Assembly: GCA_949292945.1 (NCBI GenBank)
Contig: CASFAX010000005.1
Span: 1 to 64,000 of the forward strand
DNA: 64,000 nucleotides
Reading direction: 5' to 3'
DNA from: an uncultured Bacillota bacterium
GTDB taxonomy: Bacteria > Bacillota > Clostridia > Peptostreptococcales > Anaerovoracaceae
The notes under the pieces are model-generated. The model was not told the origin of the DNA, did not search any database, and saw only the letters and a list, made by a program, of their open reading frames with translations. Below, piece after piece: positions 17,631 through 25,966 of this stretch; the first letter of the stretch is position 1, and each line of letters begins with the position of its first letter. A program made the position numbers and the translations under genes.

Positions 17631-17657
17631 TCAGCACTCTTTGTATACGAGTGCTAA
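17631..17657. promoter_or_regulatory. CIRCE element (HrcA operator)
   Basis: TCAGCACTC (17631-17639), nine bases, GAGTGCTAA (17649-17657). The consensus is TTAGCACTC-N9-GAGTGCTAA, so only one base differs. It lies between the htpG promoter and its start codon. Confidence 0.92.
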
Positions 17658-17668
17658 TTACATATATA

Positions 17669-17697
17669 AATTTAACACCTTTTACCTAAATTGTAAA
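17669..17697 (-). promoter_or_regulatory. htpG promoter
   Basis: On the minus strand TTTACA (17697-17692) and TAAATT (17674-17669) with a 17-bp spacer. The start site falls near 17662, at the edge of the CIRCE element. Confidence 0.65.
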
Positions 17698-17704
17698 GGG
17701 CATA

Positions 17705-17733
17705 TTGATAATAGAAGGAAAAAATGATAAATT
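17705..17733 (+). promoter_or_regulatory. mnmM-xpt promoter
   Basis: TTGATA at 17705-17710, 17-bp spacer, TAAATT at 17728-17733. It is divergent from the htpG promoter. Confidence 0.6.
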
Positions 17734-17773
17734 ATTCTTAGAGAATTGGAGACAAAGCGAGAGGGTGAGGTAG

Positions 17774-18364
17774 ATGAACTTAATAACGAAGAATACGGAT
17801 ACGGCCATGTACGTTACACTGGCCTATGTTAACGAGGGCGATGTTGTAATCGACGCTACGTGCGGCAACGGATACGACACTGCGGCCCTTTCCGAGGCTG
17901 TAGGTGAAAGCGGCATGGTCATAGCTTTCGACATTCAGCAGAAGGCTATCGACAATACCAAGGCTCTCATGGAAAGGGACGACAGAAAGAACGTCGTTCT
18001 GGTAAAGGACTCCTTTGAGAACATGGGAGAGGTAATCGGAAACTTTACGGGAAAGAGACCGGCAGCCGTGGTGTTTAACCTGGGATACCTGCCGTACAGC
18101 GACAGGCGGATAACGACGACGGTAAAGGCCACCATGAAGGGCGTGGCCGATGCCCTTGAGCTCATAAGGCCTGATGGAATAGTCACCGTTACCATGTATC
18201 CCGGTCACGACGAAGGCAAGAGGGAGAAGCAGGCTCTGCTGGAAGCGGCAAAAAGGCTTCCGGCCGATAAGTATCACGCCATTCATGCTGTAATGGTAAA
18301 CGGCGGAAGGAAGAGCAGAAAAGCTCCGCCTGAGGTACTGTTCATCACGAAAAAATACGATTGA
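17774..18364 (+). CDS. mnmM: class I SAM methyltransferase, YtqB/MnmM-like
   Basis: A 196-residue methyltransferase with SAM motif [11 protein letters not shown] (residues 27-36), acidic FDIQQ at about 55, and the catalytic-region NLGYLPYSD. It matches the YtqB family, in which the B. subtilis member methylates the nm5s2U34 wobble base of tRNA. The start follows a GAGGGTGAGG-type site. The family is often labelled as an rRNA methylase in databases. It is followed 40 bp later by xpt on the same strand. Confidence 0.85.
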   Translation: MNLITKNTDTAMYVTLAYVNEGDVVIDATCGNGYDTAALSEAVGESGMVIAFDIQQKAIDNTKALMERDDRKNVVLVKDSFENMGEVIGNFTGKRPAAVVFNLGYLPYSDRRITTTVKATMKGVADALELIRPDGIVTVTMYPGHDEGKREKQALLEAAKRLPADKYHAIHAVMVNGGRKSRKAPPEVLFITKKYD

Positions 18365-18404
18365 TAACGGAAAGGACAGCGACAGCGCTGGAAAGAGGCA
18401 GGAA

Positions 18405-18980
18405 ATGAATTTTTTAGAGGAACGCATTTTAAAGGACGGCAGCGTTCTGCCGGGAAACGTGCTTAAGGTGGACAGATTTCTGAATCACCAGGTGGACATA
18501 GAGCTCCTTAAGAAGATGGGAGAGGAATGGAAGAGACGATTTGAGGGCGTTGAAGTCAACAAGATTCTCACCATAGAGGCTTCGGGAATAGGTATTGCGT
18601 GTATAGCGGCGGAATACTTTCACGTTCCGGTGGTCTTTGCGAAGAAGTCGAAGAGCATAAATATTGAAGGAGATGTCTACATGGCCGAGGTGGAATCCTT
18701 CACCCATAAGACCGTAAACAGGGTCATAGTGTCAAAGCGTTTTCTGGGCCCGGAGGACAAAGTCCTCATAATAGACGATTTTCTTGCCAACGGCTGCGCA
18801 CTGAGAGGTCTCATTCAGATAACGGAGGAAGCCGGGGCGACGGTGTCCGGCATCGGAATTGCCATAGAAAAGGGATTTCAGCAGGGCGGAAAGATGATAA
18901 GAGATATGGGATACCGCCTGGAATCCCTTGCCATAGTTGAATCGATGGATCCTGAAAAGGGCTCATGCACGTTCAGATAG
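18405..18980 (+). CDS. xpt: xanthine phosphoribosyltransferase
   Basis: A 191-residue purine phosphoribosyltransferase that converts xanthine and PRPP to XMP. The PRPP-binding motif [16 protein letters not shown] lies near residues 123-138, and the N-terminus ([20 protein letters not shown]) is typical of Xpt. No purine riboswitch is visible upstream, unlike the B. subtilis gene. The last codons lie inside the stem of a strong hairpin. Confidence 0.93.
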   Translation: MNFLEERILKDGSVLPGNVLKVDRFLNHQVDIELLKKMGEEWKRRFEGVEVNKILTIEASGIGIACIAAEYFHVPVVFAKKSKSINIEGDVYMAEVESFTHKTVNRVIVSKRFLGPEDKVLIIDDFLANGCALRGLIQITEEAGATVSGIGIAIEKGFQQGGKMIRDMGYRLESLAIVESMDPEKGSCTFR

Positions 18981-18994
18981 TGCATGAGCCCTTT
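18956..18994. terminator. bidirectional hairpin between convergent genes
   Basis: A perfect 15-bp stem: AAAGGGCTCATGCAC (18956-18970) with GTGCATGAGCCCTTT (18980-18994), 9-nt loop. The xpt stop codon is in the loop and first stem base. It lies between xpt and the convergent M20 gene, though T tracts are short on both sides. Confidence 0.7.
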
Positions 18995-19045
18995 GGGCAT
19001 GGAACAGCCTTCTGCCGGCGTTTTTAGGCCGTGCCGGAGGCTATT

Positions 19046-20212
19046 TTATTTCAGAGTCGGGATTCCCGTAAATATTGCGTCAAACAGCTTTACGCCTTCT
19101 ATGATGACGGAATCGTCGAAGTCGTAGTCGTCGCTGTGAAGGGGTATGCCGCTTCCCGTTCCGACGAAGAAGAACACTCCCGGAAGCTGCTGTTCGAAGA
19201 AGGAAAAGTCCTCAGCGATGAGAACGGGACGGCGCAGCTCCACATAGTTTAAATCCATGAGAGCGGGTTTTATCTCACTGTAGAGGTTTTCATCGTTTAC
19301 GACGGCGGGATGGCTTTTGCTGACGTCTATTAAGACTTTGACGCCGAAAGCGTCCTCTATTTCCGATGCCAGTTTTTTCATGGCGAACACCAGGTGTTCC
19401 CATGTGTTATCGTAAAAGGTGCGCATGGTTCCCTCGAGCCTTGCAAAAGGAGAAATGGCGTTTCTCACGTTGCCGCTTTCCATCCGTCCGAACTTCAGCA
19501 CAGACCGCTCTCTTACGTGATGTTCCTTATAGGCGTATATGTCGCTGACAAATCTGCATGCGGCGGCAAGGGCGTCCCGTCCTTTCTGAGGCTCGCCGCA
19601 GTGGGCGCTTACCCCTTCAAAGTCGACGTTTACGGCGGTGGAACGGGCCATCATGGGGCCGGGTCTTGAAGCTATCTCGCCCTTTGCCATCATGGGCCAT
19701 AGGTGAAGGCCGAATATAGCCCTCACGTTATACTTGTCGAAAATGTGGGTTCCGCATATTCTGAGAGCGCCGTCTATGGTCTCTTCAGCAGGCTGAAAGA
19801 GAAGGAGAGCGTTGTACTTTGCAGGGTATCCCTCTCTTTTATATTTATCGAGAACTTCGGCAAAGCCCAGAAGTCCCGCCATGTGGCCGTCGTGACCGCA
19901 GGCGTGCATACATCCCGGGTTTGTGGAAGCGAAGGGAAGGCCGGTGGCTTCCTCTATGGGAAGAGCGTCCATGTCCGCCCGGAAGATTACGGTGCTCTCG
20001 CAGCCGAAATCGAAAAATGCCAGGACCCCTGTCTTTACGATTTCGCTTATGTCGCAGCACAAAGGCTGAAGCTTTTCTCTCACGTATGCGCTGGTCTTAT
20101 ATACGAGAAATCCAAGCTCCGGTATCCTGTGAAGATCCCGGCGGTAGCCTATGACTTTTTCGGAAAGAGCCTGAAAATCCATGGCAGGCTCCGGTGTTAA
20201 TCCGCCATTCAT
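19046..20212 (-). CDS. M20 family amidohydrolase
   Basis: A 388-residue metal-dependent amidohydrolase of the hippurate/IAA-amino acid/N-acetyl-diaminopimelate deacetylase group. Metal-site motifs are visible: a GCMHACGHDGHMAGLLG block near residue 103, EE in PAEETIDGA near 146, HLWP near 175, and a final His in PLHSDDYDFDD near 365. The substrate cannot be set from sequence. AGGAG lies 9 nt before the start. It is convergent with xpt and is not in an operon. Confidence 0.85.
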   Translation of the reverse strand: MNGGLTPEPAMDFQALSEKVIGYRRDLHRIPELGFLVYKTSAYVREKLQPLCCDISEIVKTGVLAFFDFGCESTVIFRADMDALPIEEATGLPFASTNPGCMHACGHDGHMAGLLGFAEVLDKYKREGYPAKYNALLLFQPAEETIDGALRICGTHIFDKYNVRAIFGLHLWPMMAKGEIASRPGPMMARSTAVNVDFEGVSAHCGEPQKGRDALAAACRFVSDIYAYKEHHVRERSVLKFGRMESGNVRNAISPFARLEGTMRTFYDNTWEHLVFAMKKLASEIEDAFGVKVLIDVSKSHPAVVNDENLYSEIKPALMDLNYVELRRPVLIAEDFSFFEQQLPGVFFFVGTGSGIPLHSDDYDFDDSVIIEGVKLFDAIFTGIPTLK

Positions 20213-20294
20213 CCTGTGAATCTCCTCTTAAATCCAAAAGGTTTATCCGTTTACATATATATTAGAGTATAAAAGGTTCTCAGTCAATTTATCT

Positions 20295-20323
20295 TTGATT
20301 ATGCCGGTGAATAATGTTACAAT
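20295..20323 (+). promoter_or_regulatory. promoter of the GH25 gene
   Basis: TTGATT at 20295-20300, 17-bp spacer, TACAAT at 20318-20323. The start site would fall at about 20330, exactly on the ATG, so the mRNA may be leaderless. Confidence 0.65.
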
Positions 20324-20329
20324 GGCTTT

Positions 20330-21196
20330 ATGCAAAAACACCAGCCAGATCCGAAAAAATTATCGAAAAAGCCAAAAAAGCGCAGACGATACAGGATAAG
20401 CGACAGGGCAAAGAAGAGAAACCTTATCCTTGCGGGAATTTCGGTTTTCCTGATTCTCATCGCCTGGCTCATACTGGGAAGAGGTTACGAATATACCGGA
20501 CTTGAGGACCCGGAAGACTATCCGTTGAGCGAGCTTGACATGAATTGTGTCTACAGAAACGACGACGGATTCAGGGTTTACGACGACGGAAAAGTGAGGG
20601 GAATCCCCGGTATAGACGTTTCCGAATACCAGAAATCCATAGACTGGGAAAGGGTCAGAGAAGCAGGAGCGGAGTTTGCCATAATACGCCTGGGCTACAG
20701 CAGCGCTTCCGACGGTTCCCTTCACCTTGATGCCAGGTATGAGGAGAACATAAAAGGAGCTGCGGATGCAGGCATTAAGACAGGAGTGTATTTCTTTTCC
20801 CAGGCCGTAAACACTGAGGAGGCCGTAAAGGAAGCGGAGTTCGTGGCAAAGAACCTGAGAGGATACGATATAACGGGGCCTGTGGCCTTTGACATGGAGC
20901 CCGTAGGCGAGGGCGACCGCATAGAGGTGCTCACCGCAGAGGACAAGACTGAAATAGCCGACGCCTTCTGCAGAGCCATAGAGAGCTTCGGTTACCCGTC
21001 CATGATATATGGAAATCCAAGCTGGATAAGCAATCACCTTAATCTTTCCTATCTGTCGGATCACAGTATATGGCTTGCTCACTACACGTGGGCTACGGAC
21101 TATCCGTATAAGTTCGTCATGTGGCAGTATTCCTCCGAGGGAAAAGTAGACGGAATAGAGGGAAACGTGGATCTGAACATGTATTTCGGAGCATAA
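20330..21196 (+). CDS. membrane-anchored GH25 lysozyme
   Basis: A 288-residue protein with a strongly basic cytoplasmic N-terminus (residues 1-31), one membrane helix (about 32-50), a short linker and a GH25 muramidase domain from about 92. Catalytic-type residues are D96 (GIDVSEYQ) and D188/E190 (FDMEP). It should cut the MurNAc-GlcNAc bond of peptidoglycan outside the cell while remaining anchored. No Shine-Dalgarno precedes ATG 20330 and the promoter sits right against it; no better in-frame start with a ribosome site was found. Confidence 0.9.
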   Translation: MQKHQPDPKKLSKKPKKRRRYRISDRAKKRNLILAGISVFLILIAWLILGRGYEYTGLEDPEDYPLSELDMNCVYRNDDGFRVYDDGKVRGIPGIDVSEYQKSIDWERVREAGAEFAIIRLGYSSASDGSLHLDARYEENIKGAADAGIKTGVYFFSQAVNTEEAVKEAEFVAKNLRGYDITGPVAFDMEPVGEGDRIEVLTAEDKTEIADAFCRAIESFGYPSMIYGNPSWISNHLNLSYLSDHSIWLAHYTWATDYPYKFVMWQYSSEGKVDGIEGNVDLNMYFGA

Positions 21197-21225
21197 TATA
21201 TATAAAATGAAAGGACGTGCAGATA

Positions 21226-22089
21226 ATGAAATTAGCAGAGCTTTTTAAACAGGGCAGACCGGTATTTTCCTTTGAGGTATTTCCTCCAAAGCGCGATAAA
21301 CCCATAGATACCATATACTCAACTCTGGAGGCGCTTAAGGACCTTAAGCCGGACTTCATCAGCGTCACCTACGGCGCTTCGGGAAGCCTTGCGGATAATT
21401 CCACATGCGAGATAGCTTCCGCCATAAAGCATAAGTACGGAATGGAATCGGCAGCTCACCTTACGTGCGTAAACTCCACCAGAGAAGAGGTGAAAGTGGT
21501 TTTGGAAAGGCTTAAAGCCGCGGGAGTCGAAAACATTCTGGCTCTGAGAGGGGATATTTCACCGGACGTTCCGCCGAAGGAAGAATTTCATCATGCCAGC
21601 GAGCTCATAGAGTACATAAAGTCCCTGGGCTATGACTTTGGGATTTCGGGAGCATGTTATCCGGAAGGACATCCTGACAGCGAAAGCCAGATAGACGACA
21701 TAGTGAACCTGAAGAAGAAGGTGGACGCAGGAGCACAGCACCTTGTATCCCAGCTTTTCTTCGATAACAGCATGTTCTACGACTTTCTCGAGAAGGCCAG
21801 AATCGCCGGAATAGAAGTTCCTATTGAAGCGGGAATAATGCCTGTAACCAACAAAAAGCAGATAGAGAGAATGGTTTCCATGTGCGGAGCCAGCCTTCCG
21901 CCTAAATTTGCGAAGACCATGTCCAGATACGAGACCAGGCCGGAGGCTCTTAAGGATGCGGGAATCGCATATGCGGCGGAGCAGATAGTGGACCTGGTTT
22001 CACAGGGAGTTGACGGTATACATCTTTACACCATGAACAACCCTGAGGTGGCAAGGAGAATAAACGACAGCGTAAGATCCCTGTTTTAA
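21226..22089 (+). CDS. metF: methylenetetrahydrofolate reductase
   Basis: A 287-residue MTHFR that reduces 5,10-methylene-THF to 5-methyl-THF with FAD. The N-terminus shows FSFEVFPPK, then SVTYGASGSLADN, LALRGD and QLFFDN, all family landmarks. ATG 21226 is preferred over GTG 21217 because AAAGGA lies 10 nt upstream. metH follows 40 bp downstream, so the pair makes methyl-THF and passes its methyl to homocysteine. No SAM riboswitch or S-box is visible. Confidence 0.94.
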   Translation: MKLAELFKQGRPVFSFEVFPPKRDKPIDTIYSTLEALKDLKPDFISVTYGASGSLADNSTCEIASAIKHKYGMESAAHLTCVNSTREEVKVVLERLKAAGVENILALRGDISPDVPPKEEFHHASELIEYIKSLGYDFGISGACYPEGHPDSESQIDDIVNLKKKVDAGAQHLVSQLFFDNSMFYDFLEKARIAGIEVPIEAGIMPVTNKKQIERMVSMCGASLPPKFAKTMSRYETRPEALKDAGIAYAAEQIVDLVSQGVDGIHLYTMNNPEVARRINDSVRSLF

Positions 22090-22129
22090 AAATTCCGGGG
22101 AGAGTCGCGTTTTAAGAGGAGATGGAGTT

Positions 22130-24511
22130 TTGAACAGAATCAGTTCACTTTTTGGAGACAGAGAATTCATATTTCTGGACGGAGGACTGGGCACGATGAT
22201 TCAGAATGCAGGCTTCACATCGGAGAAGCTGCCTGAAGAGCTCAACATAACCCATCCGGAGGTTATACGGAAAATACATAAGGCGTATATCGACGCAGGG
22301 TCAGACGTAATCTACACGGCAACTTTTGGCGTCAATGACTATAAGACAAAGGATTCAGCGTTTACGGCGGAGGAAATCATAAAAGCGGCCATAGAAAATG
22401 CCAGAGAAGCCGCAAAGGGGACGGATGTCAAAGTCGCCCTGGACATAGGGCCCTGCGGCAGGATGCTGGAGCCTAACGGAAATCTTCCCTTTGAAGAGGC
22501 ATACCAGCTCTTTAAGGGACAGGTGACGTATGGCAAGGGAGCAGACCTCATAGTCATCGAGACTATGACCGACCTTTACGAGATGAAGGCGGCGCTTCTG
22601 GCGGCAAAGGAAAATTCAGATCTTCCTGTCATCTGCACCATGACCTTCGAGGAAAATAAGAGAACGTTTACGGGAACGTGTATTTCGTCAATGGCTCTGA
22701 CCCTGGAAGCGCTGGGGGCAGACGCCATAGGGATAAACTGCTCTCTGGGCCCGGCGGAGTTTAAGCCTCTAATGGAGGAGTTGTCAAAGTGGACGACTCT
22801 GCCTATAGTATCAAAGGCCAATGCAGGACTGCCGGATCCTCTGACCGGAGAGTATGCCATTACTCCGGCAGAGTTTGCAGAGGCTGCCGCAGAGCTGGTT
22901 CCTTGCGGCGTAAAGCTTATAGGAGGCTGCTGCGGTACGAATCCGGAATTTATAAAGGCTTTGAAGGAAGCGTTCTCAGGAAGAAAGTACATGCCACAGA
23001 GGCCGGAAATTCCGGCGGCGGTATGCACCCCTGAAAAAACCGTAATCATAGACGGGCCGAGAGTCATAGGAGAGAGGATCAACCCTACGGGAAAAAAGAA
23101 GCTTAAGGAAGCATATCTCAATGGCGACATGGATTACGTCCTCTCCCAGGCTGTGTCTCAGACGGACGACGGAGCGGAGATTCTGGACGTTAACACCGGT
23201 GTTCCCGGGGCTGATGAAAAATCCGTAATGGTTCAGACCGTAAAGGCTTTGCAGGGGGTTACCGATGCGCCTCTTCAGATAGACTCGGGAGATCCGGAAA
23301 CCATAGAAGCCGCCCTGAGAGTCTACAGCGGCAAGGCCATAGTGAATTCCGTAAACGGCAAAGAAAGCTCTCTGAGCTCCATCCTTCCCATAGTAAAGAA
23401 GTACGGAGCGGCTGTTGTGGGTCTTACTTTGGATGAGGACGGAATACCGAAGACGGCGGAAAAGCGCATAGAGATTGCGAAGAGGATAAGGGACAGAGCC
23501 GTCATGGAAGGAATACCGGAAAGGGATATATACATCGACTGTCTTACCCTTACGGCGGCGGCAGAGCAGGAAAATGCGGCTAATACCCTTAAGGCGCTGC
23601 GGTACGTAAAGGAGGAGATGGGCCTTAAAACGGTTCTCGGCGTGTCCAACATTTCCTTCGGGCTTCCGAGACGTCCTCTCATAAACCACAACTTCCTCCA
23701 GATGGCCCTGGCATCGGGTCTGGATCTTCCCATCATGAATCCTTCTTCAAAGGAGATGATGGAGGCGGTAGACGTTTACCGTGTCATATATAACCTGGAT
23801 AAAGGCGCGGCGGAATACATAAGAAAATACGCCGAAGAGGAGAGTCAGCCTGCGCCTTCCGCCGCGGAAAAAAAGACTTCAACTGATGAACAGTCCATCG
23901 AATACGCTATCACAAACGGACTTAAAGGCGAAGCGCGAAAGCTTACGGCGGAGTTTCTTAAGGCTATGGAGCCGTCAGATGTAATAAACTCCATACTTAT
24001 CCCCGTTCTCGACAGGACGGGAGACAGATTCGAGAAGGGAAAGATATTCATCCCTCAGCTTATGCTGGCCGCAACTACTGCTCAGGAAGCTTTCGATGTG
24101 GTGAAGAAAGCCATAGAAGCGACAGGAACCGGGGAAAAAGCGTCGGGAACCATCGTAATAGCTACAGTTAAAGGCGATATTCACGATATAGGAAAGAATA
24201 TCGTGAAAGTTATCCTTGAAAACTACGGCTACGACATAGTGGACCTGGGAAAGGATGTGGCCCCGGACGTTATTTCAAAGGCTGTAGCTGATAGCGGCGC
24301 AAAGCTCCTCGGTCTTTCAGCTCTCATGACCACCACTCTTCCGTCCATGGAGGAAACCATAAAGGTAGTAAGGGAAACCAGCCCTGAATGCAGGATCATG
24401 GCAGGGGGTGCTGTCCTCACCGAAGATTACGCCATGAAGATAGGCGCCGATTACTACGTAAAAGATGCAAAGGAATCGGCAGACCGGGCCCGTGAGGTAT
24501 TCGGCCTATGA
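22130..24511 (+). CDS. metH: cobalamin-dependent methionine synthase lacking the activation domain
   Basis: A 793-residue MetH. Order: homocysteine methyltransferase domain (1-285) with zinc ligands in GINCSLGP and GGCCGTNP; pterin-binding domain (about 315-570; VIGERINPTGKKK, LDVNTGVP, SVNGKESS); helical cap; and B12-binding domain with the GDIHDIGKNIV (DxHxxG) motif near 685. It ends after the B12 domain, so the SAM-dependent reactivation domain of E. coli MetH is absent; a separate reactivator would be needed. TTG 22130 start with AGAGGAG 8 nt upstream. It overlaps the next gene by 4 bp. Confidence 0.94.
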   Translation: MNRISSLFGDREFIFLDGGLGTMIQNAGFTSEKLPEELNITHPEVIRKIHKAYIDAGSDVIYTATFGVNDYKTKDSAFTAEEIIKAAIENAREAAKGTDVKVALDIGPCGRMLEPNGNLPFEEAYQLFKGQVTYGKGADLIVIETMTDLYEMKAALLAAKENSDLPVICTMTFEENKRTFTGTCISSMALTLEALGADAIGINCSLGPAEFKPLMEELSKWTTLPIVSKANAGLPDPLTGEYAITPAEFAEAAAELVPCGVKLIGGCCGTNPEFIKALKEAFSGRKYMPQRPEIPAAVCTPEKTVIIDGPRVIGERINPTGKKKLKEAYLNGDMDYVLSQAVSQTDDGAEILDVNTGVPGADEKSVMVQTVKALQGVTDAPLQIDSGDPETIEAALRVYSGKAIVNSVNGKESSLSSILPIVKKYGAAVVGLTLDEDGIPKTAEKRIEIAKRIRDRAVMEGIPERDIYIDCLTLTAAAEQENAANTLKALRYVKEEMGLKTVLGVSNISFGLPRRPLINHNFLQMALASGLDLPIMNPSSKEMMEAVDVYRVIYNLDKGAAEYIRKYAEEESQPAPSAAEKKTSTDEQSIEYAITNGLKGEARKLTAEFLKAMEPSDVINSILIPVLDRTGDRFEKGKIFIPQLMLAATTAQEAFDVVKKAIEATGTGEKASGTIVIATVKGDIHDIGKNIVKVILENYGYDIVDLGKDVAPDVISKAVADSGAKLLGLSALMTTTLPSMEETIKVVRETSPECRIMAGGAVLTEDYAMKIGADYYVKDAKESADRAREVFGL

Positions 24512-25428
24512 GCGGAATGTCAGACGGCGGAGGAAGGGGAAAGGTCGTAACGGGAACCCTTCTCACCATAACATCAGCTCTCATATTCGGACTGACTCCC
24601 ATGATGAATACGGCGACCTATGACATGGGCGGAAGCCCTATGACCATGACATTTTACAGAAGCTTCATAGCTTTTCCCATAATACTGGTAATACTGAAAG
24701 TGCGAAAGGTTCCTGTTGGAATTTCCATAAGGGAGGCAGGAGAGCTGGCCCTTACGTCCATATTCAACATCGCGACTTCCATGCTGCTCTTCAGCTCCTA
24801 CGCCTACATTGGCGTGGGAATGGGAACGACCCTTCACTTTCTGTATCCGGTATTTACCATCATACTGGGGTACCTGCTTTTTCGCGACAGGCTGGGAAAG
24901 GTGAAGATACTGTCTCTCATAATGGCTACGGCGGGAATGGTCATGGCAACGGGAAGTTCGGGATTCAACATAACCGGCGTTGCCATAGCCGCAGCATCGG
25001 GGCTTACCTATGCAGGGTATCTGCTGGCTCTTGAAAAGACTTCCATAGGTAAAATGGATAACATGAAGGCAATGCTTTATATCTGCATATTCTCCAGCAT
25101 TTTCACTCTGGTATGCGACGTGTTTGCAAGGGATATAGCCTTCATACTGCCTGCAAAGGCAATGCTTTATACGGTAATATTTGCCGTCCTGAATTCCTGC
25201 ATAGCCCACGTCATACTCATAAAGGGAGTGAAGTACATAGGAGCAGGAAACGCCTCCATATACAGCATGTTCGAACCTGTCTCCAGCGTCATAGGAGGAA
25301 TGGTCATACTGGGGGAGAGCATAACTCCTTTAAAGACCTTAAGCTGCGTGATAATATTTACGGCCGTACTTATCCCGGCAGTAAGCGATATAAGGAGTCC
25401 GGGACGGCTTCAGGAAGAAAGAAAATGA
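24508..25428 (+). CDS. EamA/DMT-superfamily transporter
   Basis: A 306-residue membrane protein with ten predicted helices in two EamA repeats (about 10-140 and 155-295). Such drug/metabolite transporters usually export amino acids or metabolites. Its ATG overlaps the metH stop (ATGA), so it is translationally coupled with the methionine cycle genes; a role in methionine or related export is possible but not shown. Confidence 0.88.
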   Translation: MSGMSDGGGRGKVVTGTLLTITSALIFGLTPMMNTATYDMGGSPMTMTFYRSFIAFPIILVILKVRKVPVGISIREAGELALTSIFNIATSMLLFSSYAYIGVGMGTTLHFLYPVFTIILGYLLFRDRLGKVKILSLIMATAGMVMATGSSGFNITGVAIAAASGLTYAGYLLALEKTSIGKMDNMKAMLYICIFSSIFTLVCDVFARDIAFILPAKAMLYTVIFAVLNSCIAHVILIKGVKYIGAGNASIYSMFEPVSSVIGGMVILGESITPLKTLSCVIIFTAVLIPAVSDIRSPGRLQEERK

Positions 25429-25438
25429 AAATCACATC

Positions 25439-25467
25439 TTGCAATGGAAGGAAATCCGGTGTATACT
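25439..25467 (+). promoter_or_regulatory. rpsT promoter
   Basis: TTGCAA at 25439-25444, 17-bp spacer, TATACT at 25462-25467. Confidence 0.75.
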
Positions 25468-25526
25468 ATTAGTCGCGAATTTACAACAGTTATTGCTGAA
25501 TTTTGAAGAAAAGTGGGGTAAAAATA

Positions 25527-25799
25527 ATGGCAAATATTAAATCCGCAAAGAAAAGAATCAGTGTGATTAACCGTAAGACTGCAAGAAACAGAAGAGTAAA
25601 GGGCCACGTTAAGTCCGTTCTTAAGGATTTTGACGCAGCTATCACAGCAGAGGATTTCGCCAAGGCTGACGAGACTTTCAGACTTGCAGAGAAGAAGCTT
25701 ATGCAGGCTGCCGCTAAGGGCACCATAAATAAGTATGCAGCTTCCAGAAAGGTTTCCAGACTGGCAAAAAGATTAAACGCAGCTAAGGCAGCAAAATAA
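25527..25799 (+). CDS. rpsT: 30S ribosomal protein S20
   Basis: A 90-residue basic protein starting MANIKSAKKRISVINRKT, the standard S20 N-terminus; an upstream in-frame ATG (25503) would add eight non-conserved residues and is rejected. S20 binds 16S rRNA early in 30S assembly. It has its own promoter and a strong terminator, so it is monocistronic. Confidence 0.96.
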   Translation: MANIKSAKKRISVINRKTARNRRVKGHVKSVLKDFDAAITAEDFAKADETFRLAEKKLMQAAAKGTINKYAASRKVSRLAKRLNAAKAAK

Positions 25800-25848
25800 T
25801 CTCACCCGTCCCCACAGGTGTATAAGTTAAATACACAACCAAATTAAG

Positions 25849-25883
25849 AAAAAACGATGGCGCGTGTCTCCCATCGTTTTTTT
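25849..25883 (+). terminator. rpsT terminator
   Basis: AAAAAACGATGG (25849-25860) with CCATCGTTTTTT (25871-25882), 10-nt loop, inside an A/T-flanked stem that supplies the T tract. Confidence 0.9.
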
Positions 25884-25966
25884 ATTGCTAACAGAGGCCG
25901 ATTAAGATAAAATATAATGATGAGGGAAAAAGCCCCTCGCGCAGATTTTGTTTAAACGAGGTAAAG

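Noticed and set aside
18365..18404. A purine riboswitch before xpt
   Set aside because: The gap is 40 bp and shows no aptamer.
21197..21225. A SAM riboswitch before metF
   Set aside because: Only 29 bp separate the genes; no S-box fold is possible there.
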